A stretch of 64,000 nucleotides of DNA from UBA9732 sp963606545. Lineage in GTDB: Bacteria; Spirochaetota; Spirochaetia; Sphaerochaetales; Sphaerochaetaceae. The first letter of the stretch is position 1; every line of letters begins with the position of its first letter. The notes under the pieces are model-generated. The model ran no database searches and was not told where the DNA came from. It saw nothing but the letters and a program-made list of their open reading frames with translations. Below are positions 17,435 through 26,388 of the stretch, piece after piece. The position numbers and the translations under genes are program-made. The stretch lies in the NCBI GenBank assembly GCA_963606545.1, contig CAVCYP010000001.1:5091-69090 (forward strand), read 5' to 3'.

Positions 17435-20400
17435 TTAGTCAGAACCGTAAAGTTTGAGGATTTCCCTAGGTTTAGAGCCTCTTGCCGGACCAATGTAACC
17501 AGCATCTTCCATTTGCTCAATGAGATTGGCCGCCCTGTTGTAACCAATGTTAAGCCTTCTCTGCAAATAGGAAGCTGAAGCCTCACCTCTGTCTGAAACA
17601 ATCTTCCAGGCCTTGGAGAACATATCCTCAGATGGAGACGCAACGGACTCTTCATCCTCTTCCTCATCCTCTTCATCATCCTCAAAATACGATTCATCTA
17701 TGTAATCAGGTTGACCCTGAGTCTTTACGAAATTCACAATCTTCTCAATTTCACTATCAATATAGGCACCCTGAATTCTGCTTGGAGACCTGAACTCTGG
17801 ACTGTTATAAAGCATGTCTCCTCTACCAAGCAAATTCTCAGCCCCGTTGGAGTCAATAATAATTCTACTGTTGGTGCCATTGGAAACCGCAAAAGCAATC
17901 TGCGTTGGAATATTACTCTTTATGATACCAGTAATAACGTCCGCAGACGGTCTTTGGGTTGCCAATACTAGATGGATTCCGCAGAATCTAGCCAAAGCTG
18001 TAATTCTCTTAATTGAAGCCTCCAGCTCCTTTCCTACTGCCAGCATGATATCTGCAAACTCATCAATGATTACCATGATGTACGGAAGCTTAACTCTAAG
18101 AAGTCCCTTTTCAACTATCTTTTCATTGTAATCTTCAATCTTTCTGGCTCCAACGCTAGCAAACAAAGCCATTCTACGTTCCATCTCTTCAACTATGAAG
18201 TTCATAGCCTTAAGCGTCTTCTTTGGATCAGTGATAACTGGTGTAAGAAGGTGAGGAATACCGTTATAAACGGAAAGCTCAACCATCTTTGGGTCCACCA
18301 AAAGCATTCTAACTTCTTTTGGGGTCTTAGTATAAAGGACAGAACAAATAAGCGAATTTATACAAACCGATTTACCAGAACCTGTGGTTCCTGCAACTAA
18401 CAAGTGAGGCGTTTTGGCCAAATCAATAACAATACTATCGCCAGTGATGTTCTTTCCCAGTACCATAGGAATCTTGTAAGGCTTTGCCTTAAGAGCCTCC
18501 ATCATGACATCAAAGCCAATGGTATCTCTCTTCTTGTTTGGAACTTCAACTCCAATTGCATTCTTACCTGGAATTGGCGCCAGAATTCTGACATTTGCAA
18601 CCGCCAAATTCATGGCCACATCCTCTGCAAGATTCACAACCTTAGAAACCCTAACCCCGCGCTGAAGAGCCAATTCGTACAACGTAAAGGTAGGTCCGTG
18701 CTGAATATGCAAGAGTTTTGTCTCAATATTAAAATCTGCAAAGGTATTTACAATGGCTAACCCAGTTGGGTCTGTCTCAATATCATCATAAATCTGTGCA
18801 CTAATTGGATAATGCACCAAAAAGCTCTCAGGCGGGAATTGATAGACAAACTTTTGCTTGTCAATTAAATACGAATCCCCTGCCGCACTGCTCTTCAAGC
18901 CAGCAATACCAGAAACATAGTCAATATCTGGTCCCTTTGGCTTCTTTTCCGTGGTTGCTTCACTAGCAAACGCAGCCTTGGATTTCTCAAAGTCAGCCTC
19001 ATCATCCTCTTCAGCTTCCGGCTCAACGGTCCTAGTTGCAACACTTGGTTCTACCCTAGGTGCAACACTTGGTTCTACTCTAGGTGCAACACTTGGTTCT
19101 ACCCTAGGTGCGGCCTTGGGCTCAGCTTTAAGCTCTGCAGCTCTAGCTTCAGCGGCCTTTCTAGCCTGTTCTTCTTCACGGCGTCTCTGCTGCTCTTCCA
19201 TTTGATTTTGAGCCCTGAGCTCCTCCTCCCTGAAAGCCGAACTTACAGGAACTGGCTGCACAAATTCCTCCGGCTCATCCTTAAATACAGATTTTCTTTC
19301 CTCAGTTGGCTGCACATAAGAAGGCTGTACTTGTGGGGCCTGTACCTGCGAAACAGTTGGCTGCACATAAGAAGGCTGTGCTGGCTGTGTAGCTTGCGTA
19401 AACTGCACACTCTGAACACTAGGAGCGCTCTGAGCTGAAGCTGGACTTTGAAACTGCACCGCATACGGATTAATCATCTGAGCAGGAGGAGCCTCAAACT
19501 GCACTGCACCCTGCTGTGCCTGAACACCAGAGAACCCAACATTAGCCTTCTGTGCCTTCAGATTCACAGTAGTCTGCTGACTCTGATATTCCTGCTGTAT
19601 CTGATACGAAGACACCCCGTAATCCACATCTGAACTCTTACTCTGAAACGAAGAGAACTCCTTTTCCGCTTGCGCCTCCTCAGAAAGCCTCTTCATCAAC
19701 GTCCTAGGCTTAAACAGGCTCTCCAGACGCTTCTTTTCCGCCTCCGCCTCTTTACGCTCCCGTTCTTCCTCAAGCGCCTTTCTTCTCTGCCGCTCCTCTT
19801 CAAGCGCCTTCATGCGCTGTTCCTCCAGCAGCCTTTGCTCCTCCGCCGCCTTCTTCAACTCCGCCTCTTTCTGCACCACATCATAAACCGATACTCCATC
19901 ATGTGGCTTCAAATAAACTTTGCTCAGCGTATTAGGAAACTTTTCAAATTCAGGAACACTAACTGCAGTTAAACTCTTATAAGCCACTTGCGAGTCCATG
20001 GTACTCTTAGGCTTACTAACTTTAACTTCAGCCTCAGGCTCAACTTGTTCCACTTCAAAAGTAGAAATTTGCTCAGAAGTTTCAGCTGGCTGTTCTGTAG
20101 CCAGCTCAACTTTTTTAGGAGTTTTAGCAACTTTATTCTTCTTGCGCCTTGAAATCCAGCAGCAAAGCAAAATCAAACAAGAAACAAAGAAAGTACCACC
20201 GGCAAGGACGTTGTAATAAGGAGGCAAGAAATTAACAATTTCAAAACCTTGGCCACCCTGTGAATAGCAAAACACCAAGTACACCGAATAAAACGCAACA
20301 GCCTTGAGCAAAAAGGACACCGGTCCAGCCCCGCAAAGGGTAGTAACTAGCACCAGCAAGGCAAAAGCCACCAGCGGAGCAAGCCCATAAACACTTAACT

Positions 20401-20578
20401 CTCCCTGAGGGAAAAAGCTCAGATATTTCTCAAAAATTTCATAACAGCCCTTTGCCAAAGCATAAGGCAAAGAACCTTCCTTCAAAGGAAGATAAGGAAA
20501 GGCGCAAACTGCAACCGTAGGCAGGGTCAACAGAACAATGAGAACAATCCATAAAACGCTCTTTCTTTTTTTGGCCAT
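17435..20578 (-). CDS. ftsK: DNA translocase FtsK/SpoIIIE
   Basis: DNA pump that clears chromosome ends through the division septum, about 1047 residues. Membrane segments occupy roughly residues 8-145. A linker of about 400 residues follows, rich in Gln/Pro/Glu with a coiled-coil stretch (EEQRMKALEEERQRRKALEE). It contains 8-residue RVEPSVAP repeats, encoded by 24-bp DNA repeats at about 19030-19105. The motor domain has Walker A GTTGSGKS (about 730) and Walker B LPYIMVIIDEFAD. The final 60 or so residues form the winged-helix gamma domain (SDRGEASASYLQRRLNIGYNRA) that reads KOPS-type sites. The start is the ATG at 20576-20578; no ribosome site is seen and a promoter lies immediately upstream. 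Confidence 0.93.
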   Translation of the reverse strand: MAKKRKSVLWIVLIVLLTLPTVAVCAFPYLPLKEGSLPYALAKGCYEIFEKYLSFFPQGELSVYGLAPLVAFALLVLVTTLCGAGPVSFLLKAVAFYSVYLVFCYSQGGQGFEIVNFLPPYYNVLAGGTFFVSCLILLCCWISRRKKNKVAKTPKKVELATEQPAETSEQISTFEVEQVEPEAEVKVSKPKSTMDSQVAYKSLTAVSVPEFEKFPNTLSKVYLKPHDGVSVYDVVQKEAELKKAAEEQRLLEEQRMKALEEERQRRKALEEERERKEAEAEKKRLESLFKPRTLMKRLSEEAQAEKEFSSFQSKSSDVDYGVSSYQIQQEYQSQQTTVNLKAQKANVGFSGVQAQQGAVQFEAPPAQMINPYAVQFQSPASAQSAPSVQSVQFTQATQPAQPSYVQPTVSQVQAPQVQPSYVQPTEERKSVFKDEPEEFVQPVPVSSAFREEELRAQNQMEEQQRRREEEQARKAAEARAAELKAEPKAAPRVEPSVAPRVEPSVAPRVEPSVATRTVEPEAEEDDEADFEKSKAAFASEATTEKKPKGPDIDYVSGIAGLKSSAAGDSYLIDKQKFVYQFPPESFLVHYPISAQIYDDIETDPTGLAIVNTFADFNIETKLLHIQHGPTFTLYELALQRGVRVSKVVNLAEDVAMNLAVANVRILAPIPGKNAIGVEVPNKKRDTIGFDVMMEALKAKPYKIPMVLGKNITGDSIVIDLAKTPHLLVAGTTGSGKSVCINSLICSVLYTKTPKEVRMLLVDPKMVELSVYNGIPHLLTPVITDPKKTLKAMNFIVEEMERRMALFASVGARKIEDYNEKIVEKGLLRVKLPYIMVIIDEFADIMLAVGKELEASIKRITALARFCGIHLVLATQRPSADVITGIIKSNIPTQIAFAVSNGTNSRIIIDSNGAENLLGRGDMLYNSPEFRSPSRIQGAYIDSEIEKIVNFVKTQGQPDYIDESYFEDDEEDEEEDEESVASPSEDMFSKAWKIVSDRGEASASYLQRRLNIGYNRAANLIEQMEDAGYIGPARGSKPREILKLYGSD
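19034..19105. repeat. 24-bp tandem repeat inside ftsK
   Basis: Three near-identical 24-bp units (ACTTGGTTCTACCCTAGGTG and variants) encode the repeated 8-residue motif of the FtsK linker. The reading frame is kept, so copy-number change would lengthen or shorten the linker without breaking the gene. Confidence 0.8.
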
Positions 20579-20587
20579 ATACAAGTA

Positions 20588-20616
20588 ATAATATCACTTA
20601 ACTTGTAATATGTCAT
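20588..20616 (-). promoter_or_regulatory. Promoter of ftsK inside the end of rsmG
   Basis: On the minus strand ATGACA (20611-20616) and TATTAT (20588-20593) are 17 bp apart. The predicted transcription start, about 20580-20582, is 2-4 nt before the ftsK ATG. The -35 box overlaps the last codons of rsmG, so ftsK could be transcribed separately from the mnmE-mnmG-rsmG run. Confidence 0.55.
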
Positions 20617-21278
20617 CGCTTCTGGACAATTAATAATTGACGTTTTGCATCTGAAAAAGGCACGGAATAGGAGACAACTTTTGTGGTAAAAACACCAGGT
20701 AAAAGCGCCTCAATCACACTAATTTCTTCCTCAATATTTTCATCGCTACTCTTGTAGGCAAAGATTTTTCCTTGAGGAGCTAAAATTCTGTCTAAATCAA
20801 AAACAATGTCCTTAAATGGCCTAAAGGCCCTAAAAGTTATGGCCTCATACTGGTTTTGTACCTCTGAAAGATCTTTCTGAAGAACACTAACTTTCTTTGA
20901 AAGGCCCAAAACCGCAAGCGTATTTCTCAAAAAACCGGCCCTTCTTCCCATCCTTTCAACAAGCGTGAAATCCCAATTTGTAAGAGCACTGGCAAGCACA
21001 ATTCCAGGAAGCCCAGCTCCGGAGCCAAGATCAGCTGCCTTAATTGTAGCAACGTCCAATTCTTGAAGTTCTTTTTGCAGGATAACCACCGGAGAAAGGC
21101 AGTCCAAAAGATGTTTAACCACCAGTTCTTTATCAGAAGCGTTGACAAGTGCATAAGTGGGATTAAACAGACTAATTTCATCATAATATTTGGCTAAACT
21201 ATTGGCCAAAACCTCATCTGAAGAGCCATAAATCTCTTTAATTCCACTATTTAAAAGTTCAAAAAGCTTCGCCTGCAC
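20613..21278 (-). CDS. rsmG: 16S rRNA (guanine-527-N7) methyltransferase
   Basis: 221-residue SAM-dependent methyltransferase (also called GidB) that modifies G527 of 16S rRNA. The SAM-binding loop is DLGSGAGLPG (83-92). The preceding conserved block (YALVNASDKELVVKHLLDCL) and later FRAFRPFKDI fit the family. The start codon is GTG with AGGAG 5 nt upstream. It follows mnmG by 8 bp, the classic gidA-gidB order. Confidence 0.95.
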   Translation of the reverse strand: MQAKLFELLNSGIKEIYGSSDEVLANSLAKYYDEISLFNPTYALVNASDKELVVKHLLDCLSPVVILQKELQELDVATIKAADLGSGAGLPGIVLASALTNWDFTLVERMGRRAGFLRNTLAVLGLSKKVSVLQKDLSEVQNQYEAITFRAFRPFKDIVFDLDRILAPQGKIFAYKSSDENIEEEISVIEALLPGVFTTKVVSYSVPFSDAKRQLLIVQKR

Positions 21279-21286
21279 AACAACTC

Positions 21287-23092
21287 CTATTTTCTCAAAT
21301 ACACCAACAACACGGTGATATCGCTCACTCTAACGCCCGATATTCTTGAAGCTTGCCCTACGGAGGTAGGTCTAATGAGTTTAAACTTTTCTCTAGATTC
21401 TGCAGAAATTCCTTCCACAGCATCATAGTTAAAATCATCGGGTATATGAATGCTTTCTAGCTTGGAGAATCGGTCTACCTGTTTATCCTGGCGCTTGATG
21501 TAGCCGTCGTACTTGATTTTGAGTTCAAGCTGAAGTCTCACGCTCTTTGGGTAGGTGGAGATTTCTGGGATGACTTTTTCAAGGTCGTCCATGCTGACTT
21601 CTGGGCGTTTTAGGCTTTCAAGTGCGTTGACGTTCAGGTAGCCACGGCCCTTGATGAGGTCCTGAAGGCTCTCCATCTGGCTTGTTTTTTTCTCTAGCAG
21701 CTCAAGCCGCTGGTCAGTTGCAAGTCCAACTGCATGGCCCTTGGCGGTAAGGCGTTCGTCTGCTGTGTCATGACGCAGATTCAAGCGATACTCGGCACGG
21801 CTTGTGAACATTCTGTACGGCTCCTTGGTGCCCTTGGTAACAAGATCGTCAATCAAAACGCCAATATAAGCCTCAGTTCTGTCTAGAATAAGTGGAGCCT
21901 CCCCCTTCAGCTTCTGGCAGGCATTGATTCCAGCCATAAGGCCTTGGCAAGCAGCCTCTTCATAACCGCTGGTGCCATTAGTCTGACCGGCAACAAAAAG
22001 ATTCTCAATTACTTTTGACTCAAGAGATTGCTTAAGTTGAAGTGGGTCAAGATAATCGTACTCAACAGCATAGGCCGGACGCATAATAACAGCATCCTCA
22101 AGCCCGGCAATAGAGTGAATCATAGCATGCTGGACATCCTCAGGAAGCGAGGTAGAAAGTCCATTCAAATACATTTCTTGTGTCCCAAGTCCCTCAGGCT
22201 CAACAAAAATTTGATGTCTACTTCTATCTGGGAAACGTACTACTTTGTCCTCAATTGACGGACAGTAACGGGGTCCCTTACCCACAATCTTTCCACCGTA
22301 AAGCGGAGATCTATGCATATTTGCCCTAATAACACTGTGGGTATTCTCATTTGTATAGGTAATCCAACAAGGCACCATTGGCCGGTCTAGCGTCTCATGC
22401 ATGAAGCTAAACGGAATAATTTCGCTATCCCCATCCTGACGCTCCATCTCATCAAAATGCAAACTGGAACCCAGAACTCTAGCCGGAGTACCCGTTTTCA
22501 GACGCCCAACATTAAAGCCTTTCTGCCTAAGAGCGTCTCCAAGCCCCAAGGCAGCTTCTTCTCCAAGACGTCCTGCACTGTGATCGTATTCTCCAATAAA
22601 AATGCGTCCATTCATGAACGTACCGGTGGTTAAAACCACCGCTTTACAGGAAATCTCATGTCCTCTTTGCGTCTTGACACCACAAATTCTTGGAATGTTG
22701 GTACCTTGAGAATCCGTTAAGAAGTCAACAACAGTATCCATAAAGAGTTCAAGATTACTCTGAGCTTCCAAAGTTTCCTTTGCAAGGCGAGAATAGGAAA
22801 ATTTATCGGCCTGAGCACGTGGGGCTTGAACGGCTGGACCACGCCTACGGTTCAGAATACGGAACTGGATCATAGTTTGGTCAATAAGAAGGCCCATTTG
22901 GCCACCAAGAGCGTCCGTCTCTCTTACCAGGTTACCCTTTGCAAGTCCACCCACTGCTGGGTTGCACGAAAGGCGCCCAATTGCATCCAAGCTCTGGGTT
23001 ATCAAAAGCGTTTTGAAGCCAATTCTGGCACAGGCAAGACAGGCCTCAATACCGGCATGTCCACCGCCAACGACTACAACATCATAATCCAT
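21287..23092 (-). CDS. mnmG: tRNA uridine-34 5-carboxymethylaminomethyl modification enzyme MnmG
   Basis: 601-residue FAD enzyme (GidA) that works in complex with MnmE to install carboxymethylaminomethyl groups on wobble uridine 34 of certain tRNAs. The dinucleotide-binding motif VVVGGGHAG lies at 6-14, and the conserved CNPAVGGLAKGNLVRE, RLKTGTPAR and GTSGYEEAACQGL segments are all present. A ribosome site AGAGGTAG precedes the ATG. mnmE ends 9 bp upstream, so both partners are co-transcribed. Confidence 0.97.
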   Translation of the reverse strand: MDYDVVVVGGGHAGIEACLACARIGFKTLLITQSLDAIGRLSCNPAVGGLAKGNLVRETDALGGQMGLLIDQTMIQFRILNRRRGPAVQAPRAQADKFSYSRLAKETLEAQSNLELFMDTVVDFLTDSQGTNIPRICGVKTQRGHEISCKAVVLTTGTFMNGRIFIGEYDHSAGRLGEEAALGLGDALRQKGFNVGRLKTGTPARVLGSSLHFDEMERQDGDSEIIPFSFMHETLDRPMVPCWITYTNENTHSVIRANMHRSPLYGGKIVGKGPRYCPSIEDKVVRFPDRSRHQIFVEPEGLGTQEMYLNGLSTSLPEDVQHAMIHSIAGLEDAVIMRPAYAVEYDYLDPLQLKQSLESKVIENLFVAGQTNGTSGYEEAACQGLMAGINACQKLKGEAPLILDRTEAYIGVLIDDLVTKGTKEPYRMFTSRAEYRLNLRHDTADERLTAKGHAVGLATDQRLELLEKKTSQMESLQDLIKGRGYLNVNALESLKRPEVSMDDLEKVIPEISTYPKSVRLQLELKIKYDGYIKRQDKQVDRFSKLESIHIPDDFNYDAVEGISAESREKFKLIRPTSVGQASRISGVRVSDITVLLVYLRK

Positions 23093-23101
23093 ACTCTACC
23101 T

Positions 23102-24466
23102 CTATTTACCCACACAGAAAGATCCAAAAATGCGGTCCAGAATATCGTCCGTGGTAACTTCGCCCGTAAGCTCGCCCAAGGCTTCAAGAGCTTCCTGAAC
23201 ATCCATTGAAATGATATCCAACGGAAGGTTGATGCTAAGCGCCAATTGGGCTGCCTCAAGACTCTCAATGCAACGCTGAAGGTTTTCTTTTTGTCTATCA
23301 CTTTGAATTACCAGCGAATCATCCCCTGTTTGAGGTATGTCAGCCATCAAAAGCTTGATAATACGCTTGCAAAGTTCCTCAAAGCCTTCACCAGTGACAG
23401 TAGAAAGCGAGATAACTCCCTCTGGGCTTTTGCGCTGGGGATTTAAGTCGTGTTTACTTTCAACCACTATACAGCGCACGTCGTTAAGAAGCTCGTAATC
23501 CTGAGAATCAACCTCAGTACCAACTTCTTTCATATAGACCACCACGTTTGCAGCCTCAAGCAGCGAACGGGAACGTTTCATACCCTCCAGCTCAACCTCA
23601 TCAATGTTAGTCTGACTTGCGCTTCTAAAACCAGCGGTATCATAAAGCCTAACCGGAATACCTTCTATTGAGCATTGAGCCTCAATAAAATCCCGGGTTG
23701 TACCTTTTGTCTCACTTACAATTGAGCGGTCTTCCTTTAAAAAGAAGTTGAAAAGAGAACTTTTACCAGCATTAGAAGGCCCTGCAAGAACCACTCTAGC
23801 CCCCTGAGAAAACAACTTGCCTGCATTGTAAGAAAGTCTAATTTTCTTAAGAGCATCAAGGGCCTTGTTTAAATCCTCCACAGGAAAATCCAGGTTCTCT
23901 CCAATTTCATCTTCAGCGTAATCCAGCTGAACCTCAATAGTACTCATAATAGACAAAAGAATGTCCTTAATCTCAGAGATACGCTTAAAAAGACTGCCAT
24001 TAAGCCTATTTAAGGCCATTATTTGACCAGTTCTACCCTGAGCATCAATAAGTTCTTCAACCGCCTCAGCCCGGGTCAAATCCATCTTTGAATGCAAAAA
24101 AGCTCTAAGTGTGAATTCACCAGCAAGAGCCTTTCTGAAGCCCAAGTTTGGAAGCAAGGCTAAAATTGCTCTAATGACCTGAAGCCCACCATGACAAGAG
24201 ATTTCCAAAGACTCCTCTCCGGTGTAACCATGCCCATCTTTGTAAACAGTAATCACAACATCATCTATTGGTTTGCCATCAAGGTCTTTCAAGTGTCCAA
24301 ATACTGCAGAATTTGACAAACCTTTTTCTAGCTTTTTGTAGGCAGAGAAAACCTTCTCCATAGCCTTTATGCAACCAGCGCCACTTGTGCGCACAACTGC
24401 AATTGCACTCTTTCCCCAGGGTGTGGCCAAAGCAAAAATCATGTCGTCAGTATCATAAGAATTCAT
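23102..24466 (-). CDS. mnmE: tRNA modification GTPase MnmE
   Basis: 454-residue potassium-activated GTPase (TrmE), partner of MnmG in wobble uridine modification. It has the N-terminal tetrahydrofolate-binding domain (MIFALATPWGKSAIAVVRTSG), a helical domain, and an inserted G domain with P-loop GPSNAGKSS (about 229-237), TKGTTRD and DTAG. It ends in the C-terminal Cys-Val-Gly-Lys that carries the catalytic cysteine motif. A textbook promoter ends 7 nt before the ATG, leaving essentially no leader. Confidence 0.96.
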   Translation of the reverse strand: MNSYDTDDMIFALATPWGKSAIAVVRTSGAGCIKAMEKVFSAYKKLEKGLSNSAVFGHLKDLDGKPIDDVVITVYKDGHGYTGEESLEISCHGGLQVIRAILALLPNLGFRKALAGEFTLRAFLHSKMDLTRAEAVEELIDAQGRTGQIMALNRLNGSLFKRISEIKDILLSIMSTIEVQLDYAEDEIGENLDFPVEDLNKALDALKKIRLSYNAGKLFSQGARVVLAGPSNAGKSSLFNFFLKEDRSIVSETKGTTRDFIEAQCSIEGIPVRLYDTAGFRSASQTNIDEVELEGMKRSRSLLEAANVVVYMKEVGTEVDSQDYELLNDVRCIVVESKHDLNPQRKSPEGVISLSTVTGEGFEELCKRIIKLLMADIPQTGDDSLVIQSDRQKENLQRCIESLEAAQLALSINLPLDIISMDVQEALEALGELTGEVTTDDILDRIFGSFCVGK

Positions 24467-24473
24467 AACCTGC

Positions 24474-24502
24474 AGTATAACGAATTATCTATGTTTATGC
24501 AA
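24474..24502 (-). promoter_or_regulatory. Promoter of mnmE-mnmG-rsmG, abutting the start codon
   Basis: On the minus strand TTGCAT (24497-24502) and TATACT (24474-24479) are separated by 17 bp. Seven nt then remain to the ATG at 24464-24466, so transcription should begin at or within 1 nt of the start codon. Confidence 0.7.
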
Positions 24503-24512
24503 AATGAGGTAT

Positions 24513-24524
24513 TTTACGCGTAAA
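24513..24524. promoter_or_regulatory. 12-bp perfect palindrome upstream of mnmE promoter
   Basis: TTTACGCGTAAA is a perfect palindrome centred about 19 bp upstream of the mnmE -35 box, in the divergent mnmE/epmA region. A second hairpin (AGTTTTTT-CGCC-AAAAAACT) lies at 24536-24555. A regulator site is possible; no regulator is implied by neighbours. Confidence 0.35.
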
Positions 24525-24676
24525 CTGAGTTTTTAAGTTTTTTCGCCAAAAAACTGGCCACAATTTTCAGCGTATCTGTCTCTAGATTCATCTAAAGTAA
24601 ACATAAACTGTTCCACCTACCCCAAAAAGCACTTATCTATTCCAATCTAACGACTAAAACATTAGAATTGAAAAAT

Positions 24677-25654
24677 ATGAAAGTAGATAAAGAAACAATA
24701 AAAGCTAGAAGCCAGCTTTACAGCGCAATCAGAAGTTTTTTTGACAAAAGAGATTATTTAGAAGTTGAAACCCCAACTTTATCTCCAGATCTCATTCCAG
24801 AGGCCACAATAGATAATTTTGTCACCACCTTCATCAATGAATTTGAAGGAAGCCGCGAACTATATATGATTCCAAGTCCTGAAGTCTTCATGAAAAGATT
24901 AATAGCCAGTGGAAGTGGTTCAATTTACCAGATTTCAAAATGCTTCAGAAACTGTGAACAAATTGGAGATATTCACAACCCAGAATTCTCAATGCTGGAA
25001 TATTACACTGTAGATTTTGATGAAATGGACTCAATTAAGTTGACAGAAGAATTTCTCAAAGAAACAGCCCTACCAAACTCTCCGCAAAGCGTTCTAAAGC
25101 CATTTGAAATTCTAAGCGTTCATGATGCAGTAGCAAAATATGCAAATGGTACAGACCTAGACCAACTACAAAATCCAAAAGATTTAAGAAATCAAGCGGA
25201 AAAGCTTGGCCTCTTAATTCCAGGCCCTGAAAGTTGGGACGACACTTTTAACAGAATCTTTATTAACTTTGTGGAGCCAAATCTTCCAAAAGATCACCCC
25301 GTTTGTCTTATAGACTATCCAAAACAAATTGAATGTTTAGCAGAGCAAAAGGGCAACTATAGACGCCGTTGGGAGCTATACATCAATGGTATGGAGGTTG
25401 CAAACTGCTACTTGGAAGAGCGGGATGTTCAGACGGTAAATGATTATTACAGAAAGGAATATCAGAAGCTAACAGACAATAGATATAATACCGGTAAAGT
25501 AATTCCAGATATAGATATTAGCTTTGCCGATATCTTTGCAACCTTTCCAAAATGCTCGGGAGTTGCTATGGGCTTGGACAGACTTCTCATGGTGGAAACC
25601 GGCAAGAAAAACATCAATGATGTGCTAACCTTCCCCTTCCAGATATTCTATTGA
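24677..25654 (+). CDS. epmA: Elongation factor P lysylation enzyme EpmA
   Basis: 325-residue class II lysyl-tRNA-synthetase paralogue (PoxA/GenX) without the tRNA-binding N-terminal domain. It attaches (R)-beta-lysine to a conserved lysine of elongation factor P. Class II motif 2 is visible (QISKCFRNCEQIGDIHNPEFSMLEYY), as is motif 3 (SGVAMGLDRLLM) near the C-terminus. The start was set at ATG 24677; a TTG three codons earlier is the alternative. Neither has a ribosome site. The next two genes are efp and epmB, which confirms the EpmA assignment over a true lysyl-tRNA synthetase. Confidence 0.95.
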   Translation: MKVDKETIKARSQLYSAIRSFFDKRDYLEVETPTLSPDLIPEATIDNFVTTFINEFEGSRELYMIPSPEVFMKRLIASGSGSIYQISKCFRNCEQIGDIHNPEFSMLEYYTVDFDEMDSIKLTEEFLKETALPNSPQSVLKPFEILSVHDAVAKYANGTDLDQLQNPKDLRNQAEKLGLLIPGPESWDDTFNRIFINFVEPNLPKDHPVCLIDYPKQIECLAEQKGNYRRRWELYINGMEVANCYLEERDVQTVNDYYRKEYQKLTDNRYNTGKVIPDIDISFADIFATFPKCSGVAMGLDRLLMVETGKKNINDVLTFPFQIFY

Positions 25655-25732
25655 TTAAACATATTATTTAGTGATAACATAACTTTCGCTAATTCTATTG
25701 TAATTCTATTTGTACACAAGAGGTGATTAACT

Positions 25733-26296
25733 ATGATCAAAGCTGGACAGATTGATAAAGGTACAGCATTGTTAATTAAGGGTCAGCCATTTATTTGTAT
25801 TGACCGTGAATTTGTAAACCCAGGAAAAGGTTCTGCATTTGTCAGACTTAAGCTCAAGAGCCCATCAACAGGTCAAGTCCTTCAGGAGACAATGAAGAGC
25901 CAGGACAACGCTGAAGATATCAATGTTGAAATGATGGATTTCCAGTATACCTACAATGATGGTGAAAACTTCCACATGATGAATGTTGACAACTATGAAG
26001 AGCTTGAAGTTCCAATGGCAAACTTCCCAGACTATCAGTATCTGATGAAAGACGGCGAAACCTACAGATGCACCGTCTATGCAGAGCAGATTCTTGACAT
26101 CCAGATTCCTTCAAAGGTTGTTTATCTTGTTGCTGAAGCTGAAGAAGCTATCAAAGGTGATACCGTTCAGGGTGCAACCAAGTATGTCACAACAGAGACT
26201 GGCCTCAGAGTAAGAGTTCCAATCTTCATCAAGCAGGGTGAAAAGATTCGTGTCAACACAGAGACCAAGGAATATCTTGAAAGAGTCAATAGCTAA
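25733..26296 (+). CDS. efp: Translation elongation factor P
   Basis: 187-residue three-domain factor that binds between the P and E sites and rescues ribosomes stalled at polyproline stretches. The modification loop reads NPGKGSAF, so Lys32 is the expected beta-lysylation site. The final domain ends with TGLRVRVPIFIKQGEKIRVNTETKEYLERV, as in the family. GAGGTGAT precedes the ATG. It lies between epmA and epmB and is followed by an intrinsic terminator, so efp can be expressed at higher level than epmB. Confidence 0.97.
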   Translation: MIKAGQIDKGTALLIKGQPFICIDREFVNPGKGSAFVRLKLKSPSTGQVLQETMKSQDNAEDINVEMMDFQYTYNDGENFHMMNVDNYEELEVPMANFPDYQYLMKDGETYRCTVYAEQILDIQIPSKVVYLVAEAEEAIKGDTVQGATKYVTTETGLRVRVPIFIKQGEKIRVNTETKEYLERVNS

Positions 26297-26318
26297 TTGA
26301 CACCAAAGTATTTAGTTT

Positions 26319-26350
26319 AGGCTGTTGCGAAAGCGACAGCCTTAATTTTT
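26319..26350 (+). terminator. Intrinsic terminator after efp
   Basis: A 10-bp stem (arms 26319-26328 and 26333-26342, one G-U pair) is closed by a GAAA tetraloop and followed by TAATTTTT. It separates efp from epmB and would partly uncouple them. Confidence 0.85.
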
Positions 26351-26388
26351 ATCGTACGACGCTCGCGCAGGGAAAGCAGGGGAAAATC

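Noticed and set aside
18951..19205. An Ala/Ser/Leu-rich frame with GSTLGATL repeats on the plus strand
   Set aside because: It is the complementary reading of the RVEPSVAP-coding repeats in ftsK, with no start signals.
24467..24667. Replication origin near mnmE-mnmG-rsmG
   Set aside because: Although gidA/gidB genes are often near the origin, there is no dnaA, parAB, rpmH or DnaA-box cluster here.
24677..25654. True lysyl-tRNA synthetase
   Set aside because: The tRNA anticodon-binding domain is missing and efp and epmB follow directly.
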